64,000 nt of DNA from Atherix ibis (taxonomy: Eukaryota > Arthropoda > Insecta > Diptera > Athericidae). The DNA lies in contig OY282610.1 of NCBI GenBank assembly GCA_958298945.1, forward strand, positions 49,111,667 through 49,175,666. The letters are read 5' to 3'. Positions 28,701 through 40,018 of the stretch are shown here, in pieces; position 1 is the stretch's first letter, and the number at the start of each line of letters is the position of its first letter. The notes beneath the pieces were generated by a model. It worked only from the letters and a program-made list of their open reading frames with translations, had not been told where the DNA came from and did not search any database. The position numbers and the translations under genes were made by a program.

Positions 28701-31700
28701 TGTGGAGCTGTTCCTCAAGGCATCGTATGGTCAGTGGCAAAGTTGCTGAACTGTAGTATATGAAGAAAAAATTAAAGGTAAAAGAAGGAAGCTACTCCAT
28801 TTGAAAAGTGAATGTTAAAATTCACCTTGACGCTGTGCCAAACGCTGTTGCCATCACTTGACCCATTTTCGACAAATAACTGTAGGGATTTTTTCTTGTG
28901 AACGCAAAGAATATTAAAGGAAGTATTACGAATCCATGGAAGAGTATACCACAGAGCACAGTTAAGAAGTAAACCCCCAGCTTTTCAAATAAATTGGCCA
29001 GGTCGTCTATCTCTAAAATTTTCGCAAAAATCAAAAAGAAGATACCCACCGGTGATAGCCTATTTTAGAAAAAATAAATACATAAACGTTCATATAAGAT
29101 GTATTAACTGTTTTCCCCATCCACCTCATGACCCACTTACCATATAACCCATCCGGTTATTTTCATCATAATGAAAGTAAGTTCGTTGATAACAACCTGC
29201 ACGGCTTGTGTGTGAGCTTTGGCCGAGCTCATGGCCACACCGAAAACACAAGACGCAACAACCAAACCCAAAATATTCATGCCGCCAGCATAGACACTTG
29301 ATATTTTCCATGTTGTAAGATCTACAAAGAAAAATTTAGTTTAGATGTGAGCATTAGTTTTATGTAGCTTAGATTAGTTTTAAAAAAATATTTATTCATT
29401 TTAGATTCTGTTGCGGAATACGATCGATTAGAGCATCAATTTACCTGTCATGTCGTGGTCATTAAAAATGTTACCAGACTAGTAAGCGGAATTTCCCTTA
29501 CCACAATTTTTTTATGTTTTTTCTTATAATCAATAAATATTCAAAAATTGCAGGCAAATTTTTTAAATGACGCGTAAAAGCGAACCATACATCCATTGAT
29601 TACGCTACTTTAAAAAATGAGATTTATCTCTAAGCTTAATTACTTAAGCTTTGGAAATCTTGAGACCATTACTTTTTCAAAGCGACTTTTACATGAGGAT
29701 TGTTATGGAATAGCAGTCACTAACAGACATGGATTTTCGATTGAAGAAGGGATTGGATTCTATCCGAATTAGAACGCTTCATTTACGCCCAAAGTTCTAT
29801 TCCGTATGTCAATTGCTGTATTGTATATAAGTCCTCTTTTGTCGACTGTCAGTTTTGATCGTTTGTCTAACAATTTTAATTGTAGTAGTTTTTTTTTATA
29901 AATCAAGAAATGTGTCAAAATATTTCTGGGTTGTGGACAAGGAGGAGGTAAGTACGGCAAATTACGACCGAAGTTCGAGAAGAACTGGTCACTGTCGTGG
30001 CATGCTTGTTGTTAGCATTGCAGAGACGATTGGGGGAGTCGAAGGTTAGCAGTGGGGTGTCTTCACAGCCACATAACAATAAAATCATTCCAAAAGAGAA
30101 AGTTTTCTTACCGAAAGGTGTTAAGTTCTCTAATAGTGTGATAATGTAAAGAAAAAAAATAAAGTCGGGAGGGTAAGGCATAAGGAATGAGGAGGGTATA
30201 AAAATTGGGAGACGTAAAAATTTGGAAGCAAAAATGAATAAAGATAAGAAAATTGTCTTAACAACAAAAAAATACTATCAATATAAGGTGTTTCTCGATA
30301 GAAATGCTTCATCTTTAACAGCCAATTACTTTGACGTTCTAGATGACATCGCTGTTATTTTTATGCATTTGAGTTTTGCTATAGCCGCCATTTAACTAAA
30401 CGATTCAATAACGCGTCGAGATAGGGAAAACGTCTTTATCGACGAAGCGCATTTTTAGCTGAAATAACCACAACAGTTCTGTCCGCTTCAATTGTATCCA
30501 GAAAAACTTACTGTCTATGTTATAATGGGTTTTGGTCAGGCGGCATCATTGGGCGGTACTGCTTTCGAAATGAGTCCGGCGCAACGGTAACTTTGCATTA
30601 CGAGAGGTTTCATGTGATGATAACCCCTTTTTTTTGTATATGGAATTGGACAATCTGGTTCTAACAAGATAGTGCGATTTTCCACAAAGTAGTTGAAACA
30701 AAAGGTATTTGTTGCAATTGAAGTTTAGACGTGTTGATGTCAACTCGTCGCCAAGATCATACGATTTTACGATCTTTTTTTTATTTTTTATGGATTTTAC
30801 AATAAGTTAAAGATGGATAATTAAATTATTGCATTTTTGTTATATTATATTTTTTTACTTCCGTAAAGTGAAGAAACCCCGTCAAGCTTGTGAAAATTTT
30901 GTGATAATGCTCTAAAATATAAGTTAGTAACATGCGATGATTCCATGCTGGTGACTTTGATCTCAATAACGTTCCTCGGTCAGGAAGGTCAACCAAGGTT
31001 GATGAAGACAAAATGAAGACTTCTAGAACGTCATTGCACTTATTAGAAATGATACAAATTCAAGCGCTGAAATTAATAGGTGACAAATTATATTACCGAG
31101 TCATTGGACTCACTGGAACACCGACCTAATGTCTCCTGTCTTTCCTTATTTGATCATATTTCCCATAAACTGTGTTCCAGAGAATTGGCTGGTAGCATTC
31201 CGTCCCTATAATTATTTCACCTCAGTTTATCCCGAATGTACATCAGTTTACTCTTAATTGCCTTTTTGAACGTACTATATAGAGACACAAAAATTCTTTT
31301 TTAATCGTTCGATCCGAATGTGGAATGCTCTGCCTCACCCGGATTTCCCAAATCATTACAATCAACAGTCAATTAAAAGGAAATTGCACCGAAATTTCTC
31401 GCTTTATCCCTTCTAATACATTCCACACGTGCCATGTACCATAATATTAGAAGGGTATTCATAATTCTATAAGCAAAAGTGATTTATACAAACAAACAAA
31501 AATTGCGTCAAACCTGCAGAAACATTGAACATCTATCATTCAACCGTTCGCGACCACCTGAAGAAGCTGATGGTCTGCTTTCTTATAAACGCAAAGTCGG
31601 TAATTCTAAGGCACGTATAAACATAATCAGGGGAAGATTATGCTCTGTGTAGTGGGATTTTAATGTTGTCATATTTTTTGAGCAGCTTGGTTGGAATGCG

Positions 31701-34700
31701 TTGCAAAACCAAACAAATATTGCAGCTTGGCTGGAATGTGTTGCAAAACCTAGCATACTCGCCTGATCTAATGCACCAGACTTCCACTTGTTTCGCTCTC
31801 TTCGAAACTCCTTGAGTGGTATGACTGGAAATCAGCACCTTGTTCAGTTTTTCGCCGAAAGGGAAGGGTCATGCCCTGCTCGCTGAAAGATGGCAAAACA
31901 ATTTCGAGCAAAATGGATAATACATCACTGATTGATCTTTGTTCTTCATATAAATAAATACACTTTTTAAAAAATGCGTCATGACTTTTCTGACAATCCG
32001 ATAATTTATTTTCTAATAAATTTTTGCTTTGAATTTAGAACAGTATCTGAGTATCTTCTCAATATAGAATTAAAATTTGTTTTCTTATTTTACTCATATT
32101 ACGAATAATTTTTTTTTTCAACTTTTAATCATGAATTTTAAAGTGATAAAATTCTTTCATATTAATTGCAAAAAATTTTATTTTTATTTTAACATTTTGT
32201 TGTTTCGATTTTTGTACAGTCTTTTTTTTTTTTTTGTTAAAGCAAAAACGTAGTAATTTTGATATCTGATTAATATTAAATTAGTCGTTAGTAGTAAATA
32301 TGAAGAAAAAAAATCAAACTAAACAACTCATTTTAACATAAAATAGATACTTGGTATTTAAAGGCGCTGTAAAAAATAAAATAGTCAAGAAAAATATTGA
32401 AAGTGGTCTAAACTACTATTGAGAAGAGAATAGACTACTGATATTTTTCTAATACTGTCAAGCAGGGAATTCCCAACAATACGAGTATATATTTGCATTT
32501 TAAATTTATCGAAAGAAAAAAACATCAATATATTATAATAAAAACAACAAAAATGTTAAAAGTAACCACAAAAAAACAATTCTTTAGAATTTTTTTAATA
32601 ATTGTTTTTAAATTTTAATAATAAGACTCGACAGCTGAATATTTGATTGAGTTTCAGTCACTATTATCGGAACAGTGCCATCATCGAACGAAATATAATC
32701 CCATCCCGGGCGAAACGATCAGAATTTATAATGGAATAAATTTTAAATAAATCGTATTTTATGCATATGGTATGTGTTAACATACTAACTTATTAATAAT
32801 ACATAGAATCGAATAAGTTGTTGTGGGGTCGGAAGTGGTAGGATTTCGTATTATTAAAAGAAAAAAAATTGTCAAAAGGTATAGAAAATTACCTGCTCCA
32901 AAATTGAAAGCATTTTTTTTAAAATTCGTAAACGAGTGAATATAAGAAAAATAATAATACTTCGTTTCAACAAAAAAAAAAAAATCTTTCAGACTAGAGC
33001 GTGTATTGTTCTTTTTTGCACTGCTCTTCTTTTCGTTATGTAACCCAGCAATAATTGGCACTTTCAGAACAATTCAATTTTCAATAACATTTTTAATAAT
33101 TTCTTTTTATAATAAAATAAAAATAAAAGTAAACAAAACAAAAATGTTTAAAAGAAAAATGAAAATATTTAATAATAGACAGACAGTCAAGTTAAATAAC
33201 AATAGAGCTTTTCAAATTAAGTTCTTTTGAAAGCGAAAGCTCTCGTCTGTTTTCAAGGGAGTAGAAATTATTAAAAACAGGCTAACTTAAAATATTTTAA
33301 TTCGATTTCTTAATGAAAAAACAAAAAATTGATTTCATCAGGTAACATATTATTCTGGCCAATAGATCTTATCAGGTATAATTCCAGAACTCGCACTCTA
33401 GAGGTATTATGTCAACATCTGGTGTACCACAAGTAGTTATCTAGACTCTCTCTGATATATTCTTGCCATTAATGACATTTCTACAGTAATTAAACGCTTT
33501 AGCATTCTAATCTATGCTGATGATATGTAAAAACACTGTAACATTCCTACGCTATTTCATAATGGAACTCCCGTTGTCAGCTCGAAAGACAAGGCCAATT
33601 TGTTCACGGATCACTTCTTCGAATCTTTCTCTTTTCCAGATTGTGCCCTACATACCCCTGTATTGTAGCGCGTTTAATTTTCGCGTGCACTGACCCAGAT
33701 GGTATATCACCCAATTGTTCTGAAGATATTCTTGCATACTGGCAGAACCACTGCGTAAGCTTTTGCATTCAACCGTTTGTTCTGAAGTTTTTTTCGAAAG
33801 ATGGAAAATAGCATATATTCAACCAACTCCCAAAAAAGCGAATCCTCTTCCCCCTCCAATTACCGAACAATTGCACTAACGTCCTTTCTTTCTTAAGGTT
33901 ATGGAAATATTTTGAGTCAACGAAGCTCCTCAGTGACCGACAATATGGTTTCCCTAGCAATAGATCCACTGGTGATTTAATGGGATTTCGACCCTTTTTC
34001 TAATTACATAAATTATCTGTTATCTGTTACTTCTAATCCAATCCACTATTTCGCTGATGACAGTAGTCTCAGTTTTCATACCCATTTCCTGATTCACGTC
34101 ATTGCTATTCGGCCATGAAGATGGACCGACAACTCATTTAATTCCCATTTAGACAAGATATTACTATGGGCCTTGAAAAACTGTGTGGGGAAAAATAAAT
34201 CCCTTATTTTTTTGCTAGATGCCTGTAGTGAATATCTCGTAAAGTATAGATGAAATAAGTTCAGACTTGTGTTCGTTGGAAAAGTGATATTTTGTACTAA
34301 AAAAATTTCATTTACAGTTTTTTGATTGTCGATTCAGTTGTGAGTTATAGGGAAGTTCACAAAGGGAAAATAAAGGCGAAAATGGCGGCTAAAATTATGA
34401 ATGGTTTTTATGGTACCGATACTGTCACAGCCAATCACGCGCCATTTTGGTTTCGTCGAGTCCGTTTCAGTATTGTCGATATAAAGATAGACCTCACAAA
34501 GGTAGGCCCGTCATCGAAAATGTTAGCAGTCAGATCATCGTCCAGGAGCTAAAGATCAACCATAATACAGTTTGAAACCATATGCAAAAAGCAGGATTCA
34601 CGAATTAAGGCAAAAAATACGATGGATCGAATTTCCATCTGCGAAGCCTTAGCCAAACGGAATGAAATCGAGGTATTTCTTAAACGTATGGTGACTGGGG

Positions 34701-37700
34701 ATGAGAAATGGATCGCATACGACAATATTGTGCAAAAAGATCGTGCTCAAACCGCGGTGAAACGACTCAAATGATGGCCAAACCAGGACTAACCGCCGGG
34801 AAGGTTTTGCTGTGCATTTGGTGGGACTGGAAAGTAATCACTAAATTCGGACATCTTCTGTGCGTTTGAAGATAGCGCTTAACCAGAAACGGCCAAAATT
34901 GGCAAACACGGGAGGTGTTGTGTTCCTTCAGGACAACGCCAGGCGTCTATAGTAAGCTTGATAAATAAGATATTAGCATCAAGAGAAGATTGTGAAAATT
35001 GCTTAGTCGAGCCTTCTATGAGAGAGACATTATGAAGTTACCTTTAAGATGGCAACAATTTTATTTCACCGTAATAACCGTTTCACTGGGAATGCATATC
35101 AGTATATCCTGAATCCTCTTTTCGGACCTACTATAAGATATGAAAATTCTTTTCGTAGCCATTCAATCCGAAAGTGGAATGCTCTGGCTCACTCGGTTTT
35201 TTCAAATCATAACAATCAACAGCTCTCTCTATATCCCTTCTAATACTTTCCACACGTGATGTACCACTTATGTTATAAAAAAAGAAACAAAAATTATTTT
35301 ATATATTGGAGATAATTACTCCAATATTCAAAAGGACTTAAATATATTATCTAGTTGGTGCAATTCTAAAGGGCCTACATCTTAACCACGAAAAGTGTGG
35401 AATGATGATATTTTCCAGAGGTCTGTCTCCAATTATTTTTGATTATAAGCTTGCCGGAACTAGTCAAAAAAAATGTTCGCTTTGTTACGGATTTGGCAAG
35501 TAAGCTTGATAAGAAAGTTCAATTCACAAATCATATCAGTTATATCGTATAGGGTTTTCCTAGTTCAATTCACAAATCATATTGTATATATATCTTTAAA
35601 AGGTAGCCTTATTTTGGGCTATCGAAAACGATAGTCGAGAGAATTCTATACATGCTTTGACTTACTTATACTGTTCCCTAGTGATGCCTATACTTGTATA
35701 AGCTTGTGAGGCCTTACTGCTATTTACATAGTAGGAGTATCGAGTCGGAGCAACGGATATTGTGTAATGCTATGAACACACCTCTGGTATCGATACCATG
35801 AACAGATAGATACCATGCAAACTACTAACCCCTGACCCGCATCCGTTCAAGGTATACTTTGAAGTTTCCTTTATTTTGTTACGGATTATAAGAAATTATC
35901 AGATATATTTTTAAATTATGAGCAATCAAAAGCTATACAAAATATAATATAATTTAATTTCAAACTAATTTAAATAAATGGCATTATGTCTTGAAAACAA
36001 AACACAGATCTAAGTCATATATAAGCTGTTCCAATATCTGCTGCACTAAAAGTATGGCAGTATGGCGCTGAAGTCAGTAAAAGTACCAGGTTTGTGTATA
36101 GAGAAGTGCAGATACGAGGAATATTTATCGACTACCATCTTTTTTTGGCTGGTATTTAATATACATCAGATTTGTGCTCCTAGTATTCAGAGGTATGATC
36201 TGTTTAAACTCCTATGATCTCTTTAAACTCCTATAGTATTAAGAGATCTGCCGTGGAATGATTTTTAGCTATAGTCTGTATTAGCTGTTAAATCGAACGT
36301 GCTTAACTGTCAATAATTTCAACAAGTTCAACATCAAGTTTGGCATCCAATCTTTATTAATATTTATAGTCACTTCATTTTTTTGAAAGAGCCAAATCTT
36401 TTTGATCAGTGAATTGTCTTCCAGTATTTGTTGTTTTTAAATTTAAATTTGAAAAATTGTCTTGTCCTATTTCAATTTTTACATAAATTTTTTATTCCAT
36501 TTTTTTTGTTTTTTTTTTAGACAATATTGTTAAAAATAAATTTATATTTTTTTGTATATTTCATTTAAAGATAAATATTATATTTTTCGAAATTTTCAAT
36601 GTTTTTGTTAACATTATTGTTAAAAATAAAAATACACTTTTGAAAAACGGCTTCAAAAATTTTATTTAAAAAAAAAAAGATTACCTCAAAATTACATCAT
36701 ATTTCCAAAAAAAAAAATTTAATAAAACTTTTTAATAAATAATTTTATTTGAAGTAAAAAAAAACATCTGAAAAACATAAATTTAATGGGAAAAATCCAA
36801 ATTCAAATTTATATCTCACGATATTGTGTTTCATTCTTAAATTTCAAGGTTCAATATTTCTAAGAAAACCGGAAATTTGAAAAAATATACACTAGTTATT
36901 TGTTTATTTACTTTTTAAAATGCAACTTTTAAATGGTCAACCTTACGAGGGTCATTCAACAAGTACTTAGCCTCACCGCCCGATGGAACTGCTGTCACAA
37001 ATTTACCATCGTGCAGTACATTCTTTTAGTAGCCTACTGTCAAAGTTTCAGTCGATTCACTTCATTAGTTTTGTTTTGAAAGCCTGTGAAAGCGAGCGTG
37101 TCGGTCGGTTGCACCAAAATGGAAAAAGAATAAAATCGTTCGGTGATTAGATTCTTGTTTTTCCAAGACGTCGGTTTTTGACGTACGTCGGTTTTTGATG
37201 AGCCACATCCCAGGTGCCCCGAAAACGGCTGCTACGTAGGAAAGCGTTAAAAAAGTCCACTATCTCGTGTTGGCAGACCGTCGATTGAAGGTTCACGAGA
37301 TAGCTGAGACTGTGGGCATCGCAGTAGGAACGGTGCATCATATTCTACTGGGCATGAGAAAGCTGTCGGCGCGATGGGTGCCGCGTTTGCTCACACCGGA
37401 AAACAAGCGCAACCGTGAGACCACATCGGCGACGTGTTTGGCGCTGTTTCAGCGCAATCCAGCGGAGTTCTTGCGTCGTTTCGTGACCGTCGACGAAATA
37501 TGGATTCACTGGTACACACCAGAGACCAAGGAGCAGTCGAAACAGTGGACTTCACCCGGTGAACGTGCTCCGAAGAAGGCGAAGACTGTTCGATCGTCCG
37601 GAAAGGTGATGCCCACCGTTTTCTGGGATTCACAAGGTGTGATTTCCAGAAAACACAAGGTGTGAATCCCAGAAACCTCGAGAAGGGTAAAACAATCACG

Positions 37701-40018
37701 GGGTGCTACTATGCTGACTTATTGGGCCGATTTGACGTCGAATTGAAGAAAAAGCGGGCCCGCTTTGCGAAGAAAAAAGTGCTGTTGCACCACGACAACG
37801 CGCCGGCTCACACCTCCGCCGTCGCCATGGCCAAATTGGTCGAATTGCGCTACGAATTGCTGCCCCATCCACCGTACTCTCCAGATTTGGCCCCCTGTGA
37901 CTACTTTTTGTTTCCAAACCTGAAAAAATTACTCGGAGGCCTATTTTGCTTCCCTTGAGAAAATGTATTTTTTGGACGGATTAAAAAAGTTAGAGCATCG
38001 CTGGGCCAAGTGTATCGAGCTTGAAGGAGATTATGTGGAAAAATAAATTGCCACCTTTCCAAAATTTTCGTTTTTCTTTTGTAGGCTAAGTACTTGTTGA
38101 ATGACCCTCGTATATGGTATTTATACTCGCTCCTTGATTATTCATTATATTGGTAGGAAAGTCTAACTCTGTTATTTGACAGCTGTCAAATATCTATGTT
38201 ATTCAATGTAAAATTTAATGGAGGTTCTCCATAAAAAAAATTTTGAATTTTTTCATCGATTATGGTATGCTCAAAAAACACGTGCATTGGGTGCTGGGGC
38301 CACCAACATTGGATGCTAATTTTTCGAACGCATTTTCAGCGATGAGGCTCATGTATCGCTGACAAAATTGCCATATACTGATAATTTACAAATAACTGTG
38401 GTGGGCAAGACATGATATCCGAAAACAGTAACTGTCAGGTGTGCGTTTTAGTCTGAAGCCCGTATTTCTTTGAAAATTAAAAAGGAGAGACTGTTACCGC
38501 CCTTTTTTGACATTAGCTTCTTGATATTAATTGACATAATCGACACGATCAAATTGGATTTATTGCGTGAAAAGTTTCCAAGACGCGTAATTTCGAGATT
38601 TGGTGATGCCAAATAGCGTCGAAAATTGCGCGTTTTGACGCCGTTGGACAACTATGTAAATTATCTTCTGAACACAGATAATATTTAAACTTAAAAGTAT
38701 TGATGTGGTAAAAACCAGCATCCATCAAGTATTGGCCGAACTACAGCCCGAAATCTTCAAAAAAAAATAGGGGAAAAAAATCAAAAAAATAATTTAATAT
38801 GACAATATATATTTACACATAATGGCATATTTTAAGAAAGTTTCCTGGCAATCATTTAATATGACAATATATTTTCCGTATAATAGCATATTTTAAGAAT
38901 TATTATAAAAGAAAACTTTTATCCAAAATTTGAAAAATAAGTCTGTTTTATTTTACTTTACTTTTGAAAGCGCAAATTGGATAATCCTTTAATATTTCAT
39001 GATTATTATTAAGACTTATTGAGAGACAATTATTATATTATATTTAGTTTAATCTATTTTCGTATCAAATTCAGAATTTATTTTTTCTTATTCTCTAGTT
39101 AATTTTAGAATATTTGTTAATTATTATTAGAAATAGTCAAAAAATTTATTTGAATTTATTTTACTTAATTAATTAAAAAAAAATTCTAACAAAAAAAAAA
39201 ATTCTATTAAAAATTTCATTTCTTCAATACATAACATATTAAAAAATTATTATTGAAAGTTTTTTATACATAAAGCTAAGTTGAACTTCTTATACGACAT
39301 TAAAGAATGTTATTTTGAATTTTTTTTTAGAATTTATTCGAATAAAAATACTGGTTTTCTTAGAAAATCAATCAATTTAGTGCTTGTTAAAAATATATTT
39401 TCTTTCGAATTTTGTTTATTTGTTTTAAACAAATTAAATATAAAAGAAAAGCGATCAAGCTGGATCGTAACTCTTTACTAACTAACCTGGATTGTAATTA
39501 TTCTTGGGTGGAACCAAGACGGTTTGGTATTGTTTTAGGCAAGCTTGTACTAAATTTGGTGGGAACATATTTCGTATTAGATCTAAAAACGTATCAACGG
39601 TTGTCATATTTCGTTTTTCAGTCGTATTATTTTTTTCTGTCGGATCTTCACTCTCTCCAATGTAGCCTGGTTGAATAGTCATTACCAAAATAATACCCAA
39701 AATTACAGCCATTATTGTTGTAATAATATAATAGACAATGGCATATCCGCCAATTTTTCGCGATAGACTTAAATCCAAGCTACCAACCGCCGATATTAGG
39801 GAGAACACAATTAATGGTAATATTAACGATTTCAGCATTTGTAAAAATAAATCACCAATAAAATTAACATAGTAAACTTCACGTTCGGTAAAATTTCCAA
39901 AGGAATTTCTTATTACAATTCCAAGTACAGCACCAATTATAACAGATAAAATTGTCAATATTGTTAATAAATTTGATCTTACAAGAATTGTCAACATTTT
40001 CCATTTTCCTTTAACCAT
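25754..40018 (-). CDS. Eaat1: Excitatory amino acid (glutamate) transporter
   Basis: Sodium-coupled glutamate/aspartate uptake carrier of the SLC1 family in the plasma membrane, in flies mainly glial. Six coding exons on the - strand join in frame with GT-AG borders: 39487-40018, 29141-29321, 28826-29059, 28556-28750, 26009-26143 and 25754-25940, giving 487 codons plus TAG. Exon 1 holds the first three membrane helices and N-glycosylation sites NTT (131) and NMT (137) in the outer loop. The serine-rich tip SSSATLP is formed across the exon 3/4 junction. Exon 4 carries [10 protein letters not shown] of helix 7, exon 5 [12 protein letters not shown] of the second hairpin, and exons 5-6 join into [12 protein letters not shown] of helix 8, keeping the substrate-binding aspartate, arginine and asparagine. 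Length and motifs fit fly Eaat1 better than Eaat2, but that choice is an inference. Intron 1 is about 10 kb, and introns 1 and 4 are filled with transposon remnants. No disabling change is seen. Confidence 0.93.
26420..28320 (+). mobile_element. Jockey-type LINE remnant in Eaat1 intron 4
   Basis: In broken + strand frames the stretch follows the order of a LINE ORF2. First come words of the spacer before the reverse transcriptase ([20 protein letters not shown] near 26610). Then a reverse-transcriptase start ([20 protein letters not shown] near 26980), then [14 protein letters not shown] near 27720 and YADNT near 27812, a degraded YADDT active site. The C-terminal tail [13 protein letters not shown] appears near 28170. 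Many stops and frameshifts are present. A mariner fragment interrupts it near 27237-27560. It is antisense to Eaat1. Confidence 0.7.
27237..27560 (+). mobile_element. DD34D mariner N-terminal fragment within the LINE remnant
   Basis: Words of a mariner DNA-binding domain appear on the + strand in shifting frames: MEKSEF near 27328, WFTEFRCRR near 27389, then a KIIYKIHDV block near 27468. It ends abruptly, and LINE reverse-transcriptase sequence resumes after it. No terminal repeats or target duplication could be fixed. Confidence 0.5.
29322..30290. other. Eaat1 intron 1, 3' portion, no recognised element
   Basis: Mixed sequence without a transposon domain or exon. The short open frames are not supported by splice sites or composition. 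Confidence 0.4.
30290..30850 (+). mobile_element. Decayed DD41D mariner remnant in Eaat1 intron 1
   Basis: The + strand reads [20 protein letters not shown] near 30532-30591, the conserved block before the second aspartate. Then comes a degraded IWNWTIWF and a DSAIFHK segment where QQDGATCHTA would be. A W-rich region of the third aspartate ([14 protein letters not shown]) lies near 30740-30775. Frameshifts and stops are frequent. Confidence 0.65.
30860..31990 (+). mobile_element. DD34D mariner split by a LINE 3' end
   Basis: The 5' half (30870-31083) keeps N-terminal words of a mariner transposase, and the 3' half (31502-31980) continues with a [10 protein letters not shown] block near 31540, then YSPDL near 31760 and a C-terminal tail. 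Between them lies a separate LINE fragment. The 3' half also has a short tandem duplication (a CAGCTTGG-TGGAATG unit of about 40 bp at 31684 and 31724). Stops occur throughout. Confidence 0.55.
31085..31500 (+). mobile_element. 5'-truncated LINE 3' end inserted in a mariner
   Basis: The last part of a LINE ORF2 is readable in + frames ([20 protein letters not shown] near 31304-31363, ending LYPF and a stop near 31413). After about 80 bp of 3' untranslated sequence comes a CAAACAAACAAAAA tail near 31490. The same C-terminal words recur at 35049-35243, so both belong to one family. The insertion separates two halves of a mariner. Confidence 0.6.
31990..33369. other. AT-rich intronic sequence (Eaat1 intron 1)
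   Basis: Long A/T runs, no element or exon recognised. Confidence 0.5.
33370..35860 (+). mobile_element. Rearranged LINE reverse-transcriptase remnants in Eaat1 intron 1
   Basis: Several reverse-transcriptase words are present in + strand frames but not in a normal order. A YADDM-like active site lies near 33520, an earlier spacer block ([17 protein letters not shown]) near 33695, and an [20 protein letters not shown] active site near 34042. Palm and thumb words lie near 35310-35640 ([18 protein letters not shown], then [10 protein letters not shown]). The C-terminal tail at 35049-35243 ([20 protein letters not shown], ending LYPF) lies before them. This suggests at least two copies of one family broken and overlapped. 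A mariner interrupts the stretch at 34215-34960. Confidence 0.6.
34215..34960 (+). mobile_element. DD34D mariner remnant within the LINE cluster
   Basis: Broken + strand frames read [15 protein letters not shown] near 34689 (first catalytic aspartate) and [18 protein letters not shown] near 34780. Then [20 protein letters not shown] and QDNARR (second aspartate) follow near 34930. The third aspartate and the 3' end are missing, where LINE sequence resumes. The words resemble mariners of the cecropia/Hsmar1 sort, but I do not assign a subfamily. Confidence 0.65.
35870..36943. other. AT-rich intronic sequence (Eaat1 intron 1)
   Basis: Unassigned sequence followed by poly-A/T-rich sequence. No gene or element recognised. 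Confidence 0.4.
36946..38110 (+). mobile_element. DD34D mariner with both ends, in Eaat1 intron 1
   Basis: Perfect terminal inverted repeats of about 28 bp, beginning CGAGGGTCATTCAACAAGTA, lie at both ends, each flanked by the TA target duplication (36944-36945 and 38111-38112). Length is 1165 bp. The transposase gene runs from an ATG at 37119 to a stop near 38046, but is broken. The DNA-binding part is reduced. The open frame at 37267-37665 covers the linker motif WVPRLL and the first aspartate (VTVDEIW), and that at 37662-37958 the [10 protein letters not shown] and [11 protein letters not shown] motifs. The element is antisense to Eaat1. Confidence 0.9.
37119..38046 (+). pseudogene. Broken mariner transposase (DD34D)
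   Basis: Cut-and-paste transposase of the mariner family, no longer a single frame. There are early stops after MEKE, then a frame from 37267 with the second helix-turn-helix ([20 protein letters not shown]), the WVPRLL linker and the first aspartate in VTVDEIW. A frameshift lies near 37650, just before the second frame. That frame contains HHDNAPAH (second aspartate) and [11 protein letters not shown] (third), with 34 residues between them. A small duplication around CACAAGGTGTGA (37631-37667) lies at the shift and may have caused it. The last frame is also cut short near 37958. Confidence 0.8.
38150..38800 (+). mobile_element. Decayed DD41D mariner remnant in Eaat1 intron 1
   Basis: Begins near the palindrome TTTGACAGCTGTCAAA (38174-38189), as in the copy at 24480-25320. 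Words of the transposase follow in + frames: FSDEAHVSL near 38336 (first aspartate), VSRFGDA-like near 38590, and the CVLTPLDN-like third-aspartate segment near 38630, all broken by stops. It lies only about 40 bp downstream of the complete DD34D element. Confidence 0.6.
38801..39480. other. AT-rich intronic sequence before Eaat1 exon 1
   Basis: Poly-A/T sequence with a short repeated segment near 38790-38830 and 38855-38890 (ATTTAATATGACAATATAT-like). Nothing else recognised. Confidence 0.4.
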
